Positions 30,419-40,198 are shown, counted from the stretch's first letter. The stretch: 64,000 bases of DNA from Aeromicrobium sp. Root236 (GCF_001428805.1 NZ_LMIS01000001.1:3263907-3327906); one strand, 5' to 3'. Numbers and translations: made by a program. Notes: generated by a model not told the origin, from the letters alone.

Positions 30419-31396
30419 ATGCGGATCACGGTGCTGTCGGGTGGGGTCGGTGGGGCCAACTTCCTCAAGGGGCTGCTGGCCGCCGTGGGGCCTGACGACG
30501 AGGTCACGGTGATCGGCAACACCGCCGACGACATCTGGCTCTTCGGCCTGCGGGTGTGCCCCGACCTCGACACCGTGATGTACACGCTCGGCGGCGGCAT
30601 CGACCCCGAGCGCAAGTGGGGTCGCACCGACGAGACGTGGAACGCCAAGGAGGAGCTGACGGCCTACGGCGTCGACAAGACCTGGTTCGGGCTCGGTGAC
30701 CGTGACCTTGCCACCCACCTGATCCGGACCCAGATGTGGCACGAGGGGGTGGGCCTCGCGGCCATCACCGAGCGGCTGTGCGAGCGGTGGCAGCCCGGCG
30801 TCCGTCTCCTGCCGATGACCGAGGACCAGGTCGAGACCCACATCGGCATCGACGGTGACGACGGCATCGACGTGATCCACTTCCAGGAGTACTGGATCCG
30901 GCTCGGCGCCCGCGTCCCGGTGCGTGAGGTCGCGTTCCGTGGCGCTGACGAGGCGACGGCCGGGCCCGGCGTGGTCGAGGCGATCCTCGGTGCCGACCGG
31001 GTGATCCTGCCGCCGTCCAACCCCATCGTGTCGATCGGCGCGATCCTGTCGGTGGCCCAGGTCGCCGAGGCGCTGCGTACGACCGCAGCGCCGGTCGTGG
31101 GTGTCTCGCCGATCATCGGTGGTGCTGCGGTGCGGGGCATGGCCGACCAGCTGCTCACCGGCCTCGGCCTCGAGATCAGTGCCTCCGGGGTGGCTCGCCA
31201 CCACGGGGCGCGTGCGTCCGGGGGAGTGCTCGACGGCTGGCTGGTCGACACCGCGGATGCCGGGGAGCTGGGGTCGATCGAGGCGGCCGGCATCAGGTCC
31301 CAGGCGGTGCCGCTCTACATGACGGACGACGCGACCACGGCCCAGCTCGCCCGTGACACCCTCACCCTCGCCGACTCGTTGGCCGCCGGGCGCTGA
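30419..31396 (+). CDS. cofD: 2-phospho-L-lactate transferase (CofD/FbiA)
   Basis: A 325-residue enzyme beginning MRITVLSGGVGGANFLKGL and containing NTADDIWLFGL and VILPPSNPIVSIGAIL, all typical of CofD/FbiA. It joins the activated phospho-lactyl or phosphoenolpyruvyl group to FO, giving F420-0 or its dehydro form. The ATG at 30419 lies 29 bp after the flavoprotein stop, and the cofE start follows its stop by one base, so the two genes form an operon. Confidence 0.94.
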   Translation: MRITVLSGGVGGANFLKGLLAAVGPDDEVTVIGNTADDIWLFGLRVCPDLDTVMYTLGGGIDPERKWGRTDETWNAKEELTAYGVDKTWFGLGDRDLATHLIRTQMWHEGVGLAAITERLCERWQPGVRLLPMTEDQVETHIGIDGDDGIDVIHFQEYWIRLGARVPVREVAFRGADEATAGPGVVEAILGADRVILPPSNPIVSIGAILSVAQVAEALRTTAAPVVGVSPIIGGAAVRGMADQLLTGLGLEISASGVARHHGARASGGVLDGWLVDTADAGELGSIEAAGIRSQAVPLYMTDDATTAQLARDTLTLADSLAAGR

Positions 31397-31397
31397 C

Positions 31398-32363
31398 ATG
31401 GTGCTGCGCGCGTGGCCGCTGGAGGGCATCGGCGAGATCCGCCCCGGCGACGACCTCGCCGCGATCATCGTTGACCACCTCGGTGACCCGCTCGAGGACG
31501 GCGACGTCGTCGTCGTGACCAGCAAGGTGGTCAGCAAGGCTGCCGGGCTGGCGACGGCCGGCGACCGGGACTCCCTGATCGACGCCGAGACCGACCGGGT
31601 CGTGGCGCGTCGTGGCCAGACCCGCATCGTGCGTACGCACTCCGGCCTCACGCTCGCCGCGGCCGGGATCGACGCCTCCAACCTCGAGGCCGGCACCGTT
31701 ATCCCGCTTCCACCTGACCCGGACGGTGCGGCTCGTGACCTGCGTGGCCGTCTCGAGGAGCTCACGGGCGTACGCCTCGGGGTCATCGTGAGCGACACCG
31801 CCGGGCGGGCGTGGCGCATCGGGCAGACCGACATCGCGATCGGAGCGTCCGGGGTCGTGCCCTACGTGTCGTTCGCGGGGGTCGAGGACGCGTACGGGAA
31901 CCTCCTCGCGGTCACCTCACCTGCCGTCGCGGACGAGATCGCCGGCACCGCCGAGCTGGTCGCGGGCAAGCTCGATGGCCGGCCCGTCGTGGTGGTGCGA
32001 GGGCTGCCGACGTCGTGGCTCGGCTCCGACGAGGGCGCGGCTGCGCTGATCCGCGACGACGACGGCGACCTGTTCGGTCTCGGCGCCCGTGACGCGGTGC
32101 TCGCGGCGGCCTCCCGCGGTGACCTCCCGCGGGGTTTCCCCGTCGCCGACGAGGACGACGACCTGCTCGCACTCGCGCGGGCCGGCACCGACCTCTCGCT
32201 CGCCGACGTGACCGTCGCCGCCGACGGCTCGCTGGAGGTGCGCTCACTGAGCGAGGACGGAGCGCCGGAGGCTTACGTCGAGGCGGGAGCGCTGGCCGAG
32301 CGCCTGCGGATCCTCGCCCGCGCCCTGCGCCGCGAGGTCGTCATCGCCGTCGTCAGCGACTGA
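31398..32363 (+). CDS. cofE: coenzyme F420:L-glutamate ligase, without the nitroreductase domain of FbiB
   Basis: A 321-residue protein. Residues 1-245 are a CofE domain with VVVTSKVVSKAAG, IVSDTAGRAWRIGQTDIAIG and SWLGSDEGAAALIRD. CofE adds glutamates to F420-0. In mycobacterial FbiB the ligase is followed by an FMN nitroreductase-like domain to about residue 448, which is absent here; only about 75 residues with DVTVAADGSLEVRSL and a closing helix follow. The reductase step for dehydro-F420, if used, must come from another gene. It converges on cofC with an 11-bp overlap of the gene ends. Confidence 0.86.
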   Translation: MVLRAWPLEGIGEIRPGDDLAAIIVDHLGDPLEDGDVVVVTSKVVSKAAGLATAGDRDSLIDAETDRVVARRGQTRIVRTHSGLTLAAAGIDASNLEAGTVIPLPPDPDGAARDLRGRLEELTGVRLGVIVSDTAGRAWRIGQTDIAIGASGVVPYVSFAGVEDAYGNLLAVTSPAVADEIAGTAELVAGKLDGRPVVVVRGLPTSWLGSDEGAAALIRDDDGDLFGLGARDAVLAAASRGDLPRGFPVADEDDDLLALARAGTDLSLADVTVAADGSLEVRSLSEDGAPEAYVEAGALAERLRILARALRREVVIAVVSD

Positions 32364-32997
32364 GCGCTTCGTCTGCCGTGAGGTCGGTGTACGCCTGCCG
32401 GGTGTGCACGCCGAGGCCGAGGCGCTCGGCGGCGTCGAGGTCGGGCAGCACGTCGACGTCCTGTCGCAGCTCGTCGGCGGCCACCAGCGCGTACGCCCCG
32501 TAGCCGCGGTGCCGCTCCGCCGAGCCGGGACCGTAGCCGGGACGCATGAGGCCCGGGGAGCGGCTCGTCAGGATCGTGGTGCCGTCGCCGTTGGCATCCG
32601 CCACGAAGGCGAAAGGATGTGCCGCAGCCGCCCGCAACAGCTCGGCCAGGGCAGTGGGTGTCAGCGCCGGCAGGTCGGACGGCACGACGGCGACGGGCGC
32701 GTCCGGCCGGTGCTCGCCCGCCCAGGCGATGCCGTGCCGGATCGCCGAGCCCAACGTGTCGAGCGGCCGGTCCGCAGGCTCCTGGATCACGACGGCACCG
32801 GCGTTGCGGACGTCGGCGACGACCAGGTCGCCGCGCGTCACGACCACGACCTCGCCGACCTCCTCGCAGGCGAGCACGGCAGCGAGCGTGTCGCGGGCGA
32901 ACGCCTCGGCGAGCGCGCGGCGGACGTCCGAGTCGGCGTGCAGGCGGGACTTGGCCCGGTCCCACGCCTTCATCGGCACGATCGCGGTGTACGTCAT
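32353..32997 (-). CDS. cofC: 2-phospho-L-lactate (or PEP) guanylyltransferase (CofC/FbiD)
   Basis: A 214-residue nucleotidyltransferase starting [19 protein letters not shown], with [10 protein letters not shown] and DGTTILTSR segments typical of CofC/FbiD. It activates phospho-lactate or, in actinobacteria, phosphoenolpyruvate with GTP for CofD. It is translationally coupled to fbiC (ATGA overlap at 32994-32997), and its 3' end overlaps the cofE 3' end by 11 bp. Confidence 0.9.
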   Translation of the reverse strand: MTYTAIVPMKAWDRAKSRLHADSDVRRALAEAFARDTLAAVLACEEVGEVVVVTRGDLVVADVRNAGAVVIQEPADRPLDTLGSAIRHGIAWAGEHRPDAPVAVVPSDLPALTPTALAELLRAAAAHPFAFVADANGDGTTILTSRSPGLMRPGYGPGSAERHRGYGAYALVAADELRQDVDVLPDLDAAERLGLGVHTRQAYTDLTADEALSR

Positions 32998-35513
32998 CCG
33001 GCGGCCCGCACCGGCGTCAGCCGGTCGTACGTCGTGGTGCGCTGGACGGCGGGCCGGCCGGCGAGGGTGGCCATCGTCTCGAGCTCCTCGATCGACTTGC
33101 GGGAGCCGTTCGTCGAGCCGGCCATGCGACTGATGGTCTCCTCCATCAGCGTGCCGCCGAGATCGTTGACGCCGCCCTGCAGCACCTGCGTGCAGGTCTC
33201 GGGGCCGAGCTTGACCCACGAGCACTGGATGTTGTCGATCAGGCCGTGCAGCATGATCCGTGCCAGGGCGTGCACTGCGCGGTTGTCCCGCACCGACGGC
33301 CCGGGGCGGGCGACGCCGGCGAGGTAGATCGGCGACGACTGGTGCACGAACGGCAGCGGGACGAACTCGGTGAACCCGCCGGTCTCGCGCTGCAGGTTGG
33401 CGATCGTGCGCAGGTGGCCGACCCAGTGACCCGGGTGGTCGACGTGGCCGTACATCATCGTCGACGTCGTCGGCAGGCCGATCTCGTGCGCCGTGCGGAT
33501 GACGTCGAGCCACTCCGACGTCGGCAGCTTGCCCTTGGTCAGGACCCAGCGGACGTCGTCGTCGAGGATCTCCGCCGCCGTGCCGGGCAGTGAGTCGACG
33601 CCGGACTCCTTGGCGCGCACGAGGAAGTCGCGCACCGACATGCCGGTGCGCGTCACGCCGTTCATGACCTCCATGGGGCTGAACGCGTGGACGTGCAGGC
33701 CGGGTTCGCGTTGCTTGACAGCAGCGGCGATGTCGAAATACGCCGTGCCGGGCAGCTCGGGATCGATGCCGCCCTGCATGCAGACCTCGGTCGCACCGAA
33801 CGCCACGGCCTCGGTGGCCCGGTCGGCGATCTCGTCGAGGGACAGCGTGTAGGCGTCGGCGTCGGTACGGCGTTGGGCGAACGCGCAGAACCGGCAGCCG
33901 GTGTAGCAGACGTTGGTGAAGTTGATGTTGCGGTTGACGATGTAGGTGACCTCGTCGCCGACCGCCTGGCGGCGCAGGTCGTCTGCCAGCGCCGTCACGG
34001 CGTCGAGGTGCGCGCCCTCGGCCGTCATGAGGGTCAGCGCGTCGGCGTCCGACAGGCCCGCGGGATCGCGCTCCGCCGCCCGCATCGCCGCGGCGAACCC
34101 GCCGTCGCCCACGCCGACCAGCGCAGCGTCGCGGCCCGGCTGGCTGTCGCGCAGCACCGACCAGTCGCCGTAGACGTCCTCGAAGTCGCTGCGCCGGTCG
34201 GTCGTACGCCCGACGGTGTCGATCTCGGTGTGCAGGTCGGTGCGGCCCTTCGAGAGCCAGCCCGTCGTCGACCAGCCGCCGTCGGGCTCCTGCCAGGGCA
34301 GGCCCTCCGGAACTGCGTCGGCGCGGGCCAGCCCGTCGTCGGCGACGAGAGCGTCGACGTGCGGGCGCAGGCGCGGGTCGAGCCACGGCTCGGACAGGAA
34401 CTGCGGGTGCGCCGTGAGCCGCTCGGTCAGCGTGAAACCGCGCTCAGCCGACAGCTCGGCCAGCGCCGTGATCTGCGGCCACGGCTTCTCGGGATTGACG
34501 TGGTCCGGCGTCAGCGGGCTGATGCCGCCGAAGTCGTCGACGCCGGCGTCGAGCAGGGCCCGGCAGTCGTCGAGACCGACGAGGTTGGGCGGCGCCTGGA
34601 CGCGCATCGCCGGGCCCATCAGGATGCGGGTCGTGGCGATCGCGGCGAGGTACTCCTCGACCTCGAGGTCCGGCGTCAGCCGCATCGCGGTGTCGTCCTT
34701 GGACACGAAGTTCTGGATGATGACTTCCTGGATCGACCCGTACGTCCGGGCGATCCGGCGCAGCTCGAAGATGCTCTCGACGCGGTCGTCGATCGTCTCG
34801 CCGATGCCGATCAGCAGCCCCGTGGTGAACGGGATGTTGAGCCGTCCGGCGTCCTCGAGCACCCGCAGGCGTACGGCCGGGTCCTTGTCGGGGCTGGCGT
34901 AGTGTGCCTCGCCCTTCTCCTCGTAGAGGCGGCGGCTCGTCGTCTCGAGCATCATGCCCATCGACGGCGCGACGGGCTTGAGCCGCGACATCTCCTTCCA
35001 GCTCATGACGCCCGGGTTGAGGTGCGGCAGCAGCCCGGTCTCCTCGAGCACGCGGATCGCCATCGCACGGACGTACTCCAGCGTGCTGTCGTACCCGGCG
35101 GCCTCCAGCCACTCCTTGGCGTCGTCCCAGCGGTCCTCGGGGCGGTCACCCAGCGTGAACAGCGCCTCCTTGCAGCCCATCGCGGCACCCTTGCGCGCGA
35201 TGTCGAGCACCTCGTCGGGGGACAGGAACGGGGCAGGCAGCCGGCCCGGCGTCGTCGCGAACGTGCAGTAGTGGCACCGGTCGCGGCACAGGCGGGTCAG
35301 CGGGATGAAGACCTTCTTGCTGTACGTCACGACGCCCGGCCGGCCGGCCGCCTCGAGACCCGCGTCGCGGACGCGTGCCGCGGCCGACATGAGCCGGCGC
35401 AGCTCGTCGCCGCGAGCGCTCAGCAGCCCGGCGGCCTCGCGGGCGTCGATCGTCTTGCCCGCGACCGCGCGCGTCACGGCCCGGCTGATCTCGCGTTCGT
35501 TGGGACCAGTCAT
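32994..35513 (-). CDS. fbiC: 7,8-didemethyl-8-hydroxy-5-deazariboflavin (FO) synthase, fused CofG/CofH
   Basis: An 839-residue protein with two radical-SAM halves. The N-terminal CofG half binds its iron-sulphur cluster through C76-x3-C80-x2-C83 (CRDRCHYC); the C-terminal CofH half through C536-x3-C540-x2-C543 (CYTGCRFC). The pair makes FO, the F420 chromophore, from tyrosine and a diaminouracil. The fused arrangement is standard in actinobacteria. It is upstream of cofC on the same transcript, and a 57-bp gap separates it from the topoisomerase gene that is also on the minus strand. Confidence 0.97.
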   Translation of the reverse strand: MTGPNEREISRAVTRAVAGKTIDAREAAGLLSARGDELRRLMSAAARVRDAGLEAAGRPGVVTYSKKVFIPLTRLCRDRCHYCTFATTPGRLPAPFLSPDEVLDIARKGAAMGCKEALFTLGDRPEDRWDDAKEWLEAAGYDSTLEYVRAMAIRVLEETGLLPHLNPGVMSWKEMSRLKPVAPSMGMMLETTSRRLYEEKGEAHYASPDKDPAVRLRVLEDAGRLNIPFTTGLLIGIGETIDDRVESIFELRRIARTYGSIQEVIIQNFVSKDDTAMRLTPDLEVEEYLAAIATTRILMGPAMRVQAPPNLVGLDDCRALLDAGVDDFGGISPLTPDHVNPEKPWPQITALAELSAERGFTLTERLTAHPQFLSEPWLDPRLRPHVDALVADDGLARADAVPEGLPWQEPDGGWSTTGWLSKGRTDLHTEIDTVGRTTDRRSDFEDVYGDWSVLRDSQPGRDAALVGVGDGGFAAAMRAAERDPAGLSDADALTLMTAEGAHLDAVTALADDLRRQAVGDEVTYIVNRNINFTNVCYTGCRFCAFAQRRTDADAYTLSLDEIADRATEAVAFGATEVCMQGGIDPELPGTAYFDIAAAVKQREPGLHVHAFSPMEVMNGVTRTGMSVRDFLVRAKESGVDSLPGTAAEILDDDVRWVLTKGKLPTSEWLDVIRTAHEIGLPTTSTMMYGHVDHPGHWVGHLRTIANLQRETGGFTEFVPLPFVHQSSPIYLAGVARPGPSVRDNRAVHALARIMLHGLIDNIQCSWVKLGPETCTQVLQGGVNDLGGTLMEETISRMAGSTNGSRKSIEELETMATLAGRPAVQRTTTYDRLTPVRAAG

Positions 35514-35570
35514 TCAGCAATTGTGGTCCCCACCTCCACACGCGGGGTCGCCGACCCGCCAGGGCATGCG

Positions 35571-36566
35571 TCAGGCGCGTCGCAGGATGCGCAGGACCTG
35601 GCGCTCGAGCGTACGACTCATGGGTGCACCGGGCGCGACCCGCCGGTGGTCGGCGCGCACCGTGATGCCGTCCTCGAACAGGTCGATGATGCGCGGATCG
35701 ACGTACGAGGTGCGGGCGATCGCGGGCGTGTTGCCGAGGTGCTCCGAGACGTCCCGCATCGCCGCCGCGACGGACTTCTTGCGCCGGGTCGGCGTGCTCC
35801 GGTCGCTGCGCGCCAGGGCGAGCGCGGCGATCGACGTGCCGCGCCAGGTCCGGAAGTCCTTGGCCGTGTAGTGCTCGCCGATGATCTCCTTGACGTACGC
35901 GTTGACGTCGTCGGCGGCGAGGTCGTACCACTGGCCGCCGCGCTTGTAGGCGAGCAGGCGATCGCCGCCGCCGCGCCGCCGGCGCAGCACCTCGATGACC
36001 TCTCGAACGCGCTGGTCCCGCACCGTGACCTCGACGAGCTGGCCGGACTTGGCGGGGTAGGAGAACGTCATGCCGGTCCCAGCGCCGTGCACGTGGCGTT
36101 TCTCCAGCGTGGTGAGTCCGTAGCTGCCGTTCTCCTCGACGTACCGCTCCGAGCCGATGCGGAACATGCCGAGGTCGAGCAGGCTGAAGGCCGTCGCGGC
36201 GACCCGCTCGAGGGTCAGCTCGTCACCGGCCAAGTGGCGGCGTGCCTCGAGGCGGTGCTTGAGCAGGGACGCGGCGAAGCCCTCCATCCGCTCGAACTTC
36301 TCGGTGTCGCGCCGCGCCCGCCAGTCGGGGTGGTAGATGTACTGGCGCCGGCCCGCCGCGTCGGTGCCGACGGCCTGCAGGTGGCCGTTCTCGACCGCGC
36401 AGATCCACACCTCGTTCCACGCCGGCGGGATGACGAGCTGCTTGCAGCGCAGGACCTGCTCGGGCTCCAGCGGCCGGCCGTCCTCGTCGAGGAAGCGGAA
36501 GCCGCGGCCGTGCCGGACGCGCGACCAGCCGGGGGAGCTGGGGGACGTACGGCGCAGGCGGACCAT
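35571..36566 (-). CDS. DNA topoisomerase IB
   Basis: A 331-residue poxvirus-like type IB topoisomerase. The N-terminal domain includes LVIPPAWNEVWIC and HPDWRARRDTEKFERM; the catalytic domain includes KDFRTWRGT and the active-site tyrosine Y288 in ARTSYVDPRIIDLF. It relaxes supercoils through a 3'-phosphotyrosyl link without ATP. Length and motifs are normal for bacterial members. It sits between fbiC and fgd, which suggests position only, not function in F420 metabolism. Confidence 0.93.
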   Translation of the reverse strand: MVRLRRTSPSSPGWSRVRHGRGFRFLDEDGRPLEPEQVLRCKQLVIPPAWNEVWICAVENGHLQAVGTDAAGRRQYIYHPDWRARRDTEKFERMEGFAASLLKHRLEARRHLAGDELTLERVAATAFSLLDLGMFRIGSERYVEENGSYGLTTLEKRHVHGAGTGMTFSYPAKSGQLVEVTVRDQRVREVIEVLRRRRGGGDRLLAYKRGGQWYDLAADDVNAYVKEIIGEHYTAKDFRTWRGTSIAALALARSDRSTPTRRKKSVAAAMRDVSEHLGNTPAIARTSYVDPRIIDLFEDGITVRADHRRVAPGAPMSRTLERQVLRILRRA

Positions 36567-36631
36567 GGTGAGATCACGCTAGGTGACCGATGCGGAGCAC
36601 GCATGTCGTAGCGGCCCGCGCGCGCCCTCCC

Positions 36632-36650
36632 GGCGGACCGGCTGTCCGCC
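36632..36650. other. short hairpin in the fgd upstream region
   Basis: GGCGGAC at 36632-36638 and GTCCGCC at 36644-36650 form a perfect 7-bp stem with a 5-base loop, about 40 bp before the fgd start. It could be a leader structure or belong to the divergent topoisomerase promoter region. Confidence 0.4.
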
Positions 36651-36656
36651 CGTGCC

Positions 36657-36669
36657 ATGGTTCAACCAT
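36657..36669. promoter_or_regulatory. 13-bp palindrome upstream of fgd
   Basis: ATGGTTCAACCAT is an exact palindrome around a central C. It lies 23 bp before the GTG start of fgd, with the ribosome binding site (GGAGGAGAG) between them. It may be an operator, since nothing else in this short region is symmetric at that level. Confidence 0.4.
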
Positions 36670-36691
36670 CGAAAACCCGGAGGAGAGCCAC

Positions 36692-37699
36692 GTGGAGCTG
36701 AGAATCGGTTACAAGGCATCGGCCGAGCAGTTCGCGCCGAGGGAGCTCGTCGAGCTCGGCGTGCTGGCCGAGGAGGCCGGCATGGACACCGCCGTGGTGA
36801 GCGATCATTTCCAGCCGTGGCGGCACGAGGGCGGTCACGCGCCGTTCTCGCTGGCGTGGTTGACGGCGGTCGGTGAGCGCACGTCGTCGATCCGCCTGGG
36901 CACCTCCGTCATGACCCCGACGTTCCGCTACAACCCGGCGGTCGTCGCGCAGGCGTTCGCGACGATGGGCTGCCTCTACCCGGACCGGATCCTGTTGGGC
37001 GTCGGGACCGGCGAGGCGCTCAACGAGGCGGCGTCGGGGTTCGTGGGCGAGTGGCCGGAGTTCAAGGAACGCTTCGCGCGGTTGCGGGAGGCCGTCGACC
37101 TGATGCGCCAGCTGTGGACCGGTGAGCGGGTCGACTTCGAGGGCGACCACTACCGCACGGTCGGCGCGTCGATCTACGACGTCCCGGACGGCGGCATCCC
37201 GGTCTACGTCGCCGCCGGGGGACCGGTCGTGGCGCGCTATGCCGGGCGCAAGGGCGACGGCATGATCTGCACCTCCGGCAAGGGCATGGAGCTCTACGAG
37301 GACAAGCTCATGCCCGCGCTCGCCGAGGGGGCGGAGAAGGCCGGCCGGTCGGCCGACGACATCGACCGCATGATCGAGATCAAGGTCTCGTACGACCCGG
37401 ACCCGCAGGTCGCGCTGGAGAACACCCGGTTCTGGGCGCCGCTGTCGCTGACGGCCGAGCAGAAGCACAGCATCGACGACCCGATGGAGATGGAGGCGGC
37501 GGCGGACGCGCTGCCGATCGAGCAGGTCGCGAAGCGGTGGATCGTCAGCTCGGACCCCGACGAGGTCGCCGAGCTGGTCAAGCCCTACACCGACGCGGGT
37601 CTCAACCACCTCGTGCTGCACGCGCCCGGTCACGACCAGCGCCGCTTCCTCGAGCTCTTCGCGTCGGACCTGGCTCCCCGGCTCCGGGCTTTGGGCTGA
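36692..37699 (+). CDS. fgd: F420-dependent glucose-6-phosphate dehydrogenase
   Basis: A 335-residue luciferase-like TIM-barrel protein that nearly matches the mycobacterial Fgd1 in key segments: [22 protein letters not shown] start, [28 protein letters not shown] and [12 protein letters not shown]. It oxidises glucose 6-phosphate and reduces F420, supplying F420H2. The GTG start at 36692 is preceded by a strong GGAGGAGAG. Its presence beside cofD, cofE, cofC and fbiC indicates that F420 is made and recharged here. A Nudix hydrolase follows 12 bp downstream. Confidence 0.96.
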   Translation: MELRIGYKASAEQFAPRELVELGVLAEEAGMDTAVVSDHFQPWRHEGGHAPFSLAWLTAVGERTSSIRLGTSVMTPTFRYNPAVVAQAFATMGCLYPDRILLGVGTGEALNEAASGFVGEWPEFKERFARLREAVDLMRQLWTGERVDFEGDHYRTVGASIYDVPDGGIPVYVAAGGPVVARYAGRKGDGMICTSGKGMELYEDKLMPALAEGAEKAGRSADDIDRMIEIKVSYDPDPQVALENTRFWAPLSLTAEQKHSIDDPMEMEAAADALPIEQVAKRWIVSSDPDEVAELVKPYTDAGLNHLVLHAPGHDQRRFLELFASDLAPRLRALG

Positions 37700-37711
37700 G
37701 GGCAGGGCGCG

Positions 37712-38365
37712 ATGACCAAGGGCATCGACGAGCCGGACGGCCGTGGTCGAACAGGCCTCCACCTGACCGGGCTGGACCTCACCCGCAACCCCGACGTCGT
37801 CGTCAAGCACGTCGACCTGCTGGCCAACGACTGGTACGTGCTTCGCGCCACGACGTACGACATCCGCAAGTCGGACGGCAGCTGGCAGACCGAGCGCCGG
37901 GAGACGTACGACCGCGGCAACGGCGCGACGATCCTGCTGTACGACCCCGCTCGGCGAACCGTGCTGCTGACGCGCCAGTTCCGGTTCCCGGCGTACGTCA
38001 ACGGGCACCCCGACGGGATGCTGCTGGAGGCCGCGGCCGGGCTGCTCGACGAGGACGACCCCGAGTCGGCGATCCGCCGGGAGGCCGTGGAGGAGACCGG
38101 CGTCGAGATCGGCGAGGTCGAGCACGTCTTCGACGTCTACATGAGCCCGGGATCGGTGACCGAGAAGCTGCACTTCTACGCCGCGCCCTACCAGGCGGAC
38201 GAGCAACGAGGCACGAGCCACGGGATCGCCGAGGAGGGCGAGGACATCGAAGTGGTCGAGCTCGACATCGACAAGGCGTTCGCCGCGATCGGCGGGGACA
38301 TCGTCGACGCCAAGACGATCATGCTGCTGCAGTGGGCCCTGTTGTCGGGGCCGTTCGCGCCCTGA
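37712..38365 (+). CDS. Nudix hydrolase, NudK-like
   Basis: A 217-residue Nudix protein. The Nudix box is at residues 110-131 (GLLDEDDPESAIRREAVEETG), with the NudK-type one-residue shorter spacing. The preceding TILLYDPARRTVLLTRQFRFP segment also fits the GDP-mannose pyrophosphatase NudK group, which hydrolyses GDP-mannose or ADP-ribose. ATG at 37712 is 12 bp after fgd, so it is probably co-transcribed with it. Substrate is inferred from family likeness only. Confidence 0.82.
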   Translation: MTKGIDEPDGRGRTGLHLTGLDLTRNPDVVVKHVDLLANDWYVLRATTYDIRKSDGSWQTERRETYDRGNGATILLYDPARRTVLLTRQFRFPAYVNGHPDGMLLEAAAGLLDEDDPESAIRREAVEETGVEIGEVEHVFDVYMSPGSVTEKLHFYAAPYQADEQRGTSHGIAEEGEDIEVVELDIDKAFAAIGGDIVDAKTIMLLQWALLSGPFAP

Positions 38366-38374
38366 CCCCTCAGG

Positions 38375-38743
38375 TCAGGACTGCGCGTCGTACGCCTCGC
38401 GCGCGGCCATGACCAGCTCGATGTTTGTCTCGGCCCAGGCGCCGAGCGCCAGCAGGGGCGTGTGCAGCGTGCGGCCCAACGGAGTCAGCTCGTACTCGAC
38501 GCGCGGCGGCATCTCGGCGTACGCGTGCCGGGCGACGAGCCCGTCCCGCTCCAGGTCGCGCAGCGTCTCGGTCAGCACCTTGCCGCTGATGCCCTGGACC
38601 GTGGCACGGAGGTCGCCGAACCGCAGGCGTTCCTTGCCGAGCGCGATGACGATCATGGCGGTCCACTTGTTGGCGATCCGGGCCAAGGACGTACGCGAGG
38701 GGCAGGTCGCCGTCATGACGTTGAAGTCCGGGTGTTGTGACAT
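38375..38743 (-). CDS. HxlR-family transcriptional regulator
   Basis: A 122-residue winged-helix regulator with the HxlR core: a cysteine near the N-terminus (TCPS), then IANKWTAMIVIALG, LRFGDLRATVQGISGKVLTETLRDLE and the wing PPRVEYELTPLGRTLH. Members often sense reactive aldehydes or redox state through the N-terminal cysteine. It is divergent from a SnoaL-like gene, with palindromic sites at 38762-38785 in the shared promoter region. Confidence 0.9.
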   Translation of the reverse strand: MSQHPDFNVMTATCPSRTSLARIANKWTAMIVIALGKERLRFGDLRATVQGISGKVLTETLRDLERDGLVARHAYAEMPPRVEYELTPLGRTLHTPLLALGAWAETNIELVMAAREAYDAQS

Positions 38744-38761
38744 GGGCCACACCGCCTTTTC

Positions 38762-38785
38762 GTTACGTTGAGGTAACTGGTTACC
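38762..38785. promoter_or_regulatory. HxlR operator candidate
   Basis: GGTAACTGGTTACC at 38772-38785 is a palindrome of 6-bp arms around TG, and GTTAC at 38762-38766 adds a third half-site 5 bp before it. The site is in the 90-bp gap between the divergent HxlR and SnoaL-like genes. The same GGTAA half-site reappears upstream of the epimerase gene (46199-46212). Confidence 0.6.
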
Positions 38786-38833
38786 GAAAGTGAGTATAGG
38801 GCTCTCAGTCATCCACAGAAGGAGCCCCCACCC

Positions 38834-39238
38834 ATGGCCACCACCGCCACCACCGCCCGTACGTACGCCGACGCCCTCACCGCCAAGGACTTCGCCACCG
38901 TCGCCGGCATGTTCGCCGAGGACGTCGTCTGGCACCAGCCCGGTGCCCACCGGTTCGCGGGCACGTACCGCGGTCAGGCCGAGGTCAACGGGCACCTCGG
39001 CGCACTCATGGGCGCCTCGCAGGGCTCGTTCGAGCTCGCCGTCGTCGCTGAGCCGATGGTCAACGGCGACCTCGCCGCGATGCAGGTCGAGTTCGGCGCC
39101 CGGCGCGACGGCGCCACGATGTCGATGGGCGGCGTCGACGTCGTCCGGGTCGACGGCGACCGGATCGCCGAGGTGTGGCTGTACTCGGCGGACCAGCAGG
39201 CGGAGGACGAGTTCTGGGGCGCGCCCGTTGCGGGCTAA
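38834..39238 (+). CDS. SnoaL/NTF2-like protein
   Basis: A 134-residue NTF2-fold protein with the expected helix-strand layout: TYADALTAKDFATVAGMFAEDVVWHQPG at the start, and later strands around VVRVDGDRIAEVWLYS. Family members act as ketosteroid-isomerase-like enzymes or binding proteins. It is divergent from the HxlR regulator, which probably controls it. Its stop overlaps that of the convergent AraC-type gene by 4 bp. Confidence 0.75.
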   Translation: MATTATTARTYADALTAKDFATVAGMFAEDVVWHQPGAHRFAGTYRGQAEVNGHLGALMGASQGSFELAVVAEPMVNGDLAAMQVEFGARRDGATMSMGGVDVVRVDGDRIAEVWLYSADQQAEDEFWGAPVAG

Positions 39239-40110
39239 CCGGCCTTGCGGAAGGCGCCGGGCGTGACGCCCGCGCGGGTGCGGAAGTAGGCCGAGAAGTT
39301 GGACGGGTCGTCGAAGCCCAGCTGCTCGGCGATCTCCGCGACGGGTGCGTCGCCGTGGCTCAGCAGGCGCTTGGCCTCGAGCACGACGCGTTCGTCGATG
39401 AGCTGCTTGGCCGACCGGCCCGTGTGCGCCCGCGCCAGCCGGTTGAGGGTACGCGGCGAGTAGCCCAGCCGGTCCGCGTAGTGCGTCACCTGGTGCCACT
39501 CGCTGAACCTGCGGTCGATCTCGTCGCGGAACCAGATGTACGCCTCGTGCGTCGCGGGCGGTCCTGCGGTCTGGTCGGCCGGCTGGGCGAGCGCGAGCTG
39601 GGTGAGGAGCGCGCCGGTGGCGTGCGCGAGGGCGGCGTCGCGCAGGTCGCCGGTCGCGGCCTGCAGGCCGCAGGAGATGAGGAGCGCCCAGGCCTCCGCG
39701 ACCGGTGTCCCCTCGAGCACGGCCGCCGGCCAGACGTTCGGGATCGCCGTGCCGGACGCCCGCACCAGCTCGCGGGTGCGGTCGTCGATCGCGTGCGCGG
39801 CGAACAGCACGCTGGGCCCGTCGATGTCGTCGATGCGTCCCCACTGGTGCATCTGGCCGGCCCGCACCCACAGCACGTCGCCCGGGTTCAGGGAGTGCTC
39901 GGTGAAGTCCACGGTGTGGGTGGCGGCGCCCTCGTCGATGCGGATCAGCATGTCGAAGTCGAGCCGCTGCGGGGTGAGGAACTCGTCAGGGCCGCCGCGT
40001 ACGCGCATCCGCTCGAGGCTGAGCACCTCGATGTCGCCGACCTCGGCCGTCGGCGGGTCGAATCGCACCGGTCTGATGTCGGTGGATGCGTCGTGTCCGG
40101 TTTTCACCAT
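39235..40110 (-). CDS. AraC-family transcriptional regulator
   Basis: A 291-residue regulator with an N-terminal cupin-like domain (residues 15-130, including LNPGDVLWVRAGQMHQWG) and a C-terminal AraC double HTH (residues 195-290, ADRLGYSPRTLNRLARAHTG and AEQLGFDDPSNFSAYFR). I place the start at ATG 40110; a longer frame extends to 40209. It is divergent from the MBL-fold gene, 88 bp away, and is the likely regulator of that gene. Confidence 0.88.
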   Translation of the reverse strand: MVKTGHDASTDIRPVRFDPPTAEVGDIEVLSLERMRVRGGPDEFLTPQRLDFDMLIRIDEGAATHTVDFTEHSLNPGDVLWVRAGQMHQWGRIDDIDGPSVLFAAHAIDDRTRELVRASGTAIPNVWPAAVLEGTPVAEAWALLISCGLQAATGDLRDAALAHATGALLTQLALAQPADQTAGPPATHEAYIWFRDEIDRRFSEWHQVTHYADRLGYSPRTLNRLARAHTGRSAKQLIDERVVLEAKRLLSHGDAPVAEIAEQLGFDDPSNFSAYFRTRAGVTPGAFRKAG

Positions 40111-40198
40111 GGGTTGTCCCGTCGTGACCGTGTGCTGCGAGGCTGGCGCGCCTATTTTTACAGGTGACATCACCAGTTCACCACAGATCGGAAGACCC

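Noticed and set aside
33687..36611. 974-codon open frame on the plus strand opposite fbiC and topoisomerase IB
   Set aside because: It is antisense to two well-identified enzymes and lacks any domain or plausible start.
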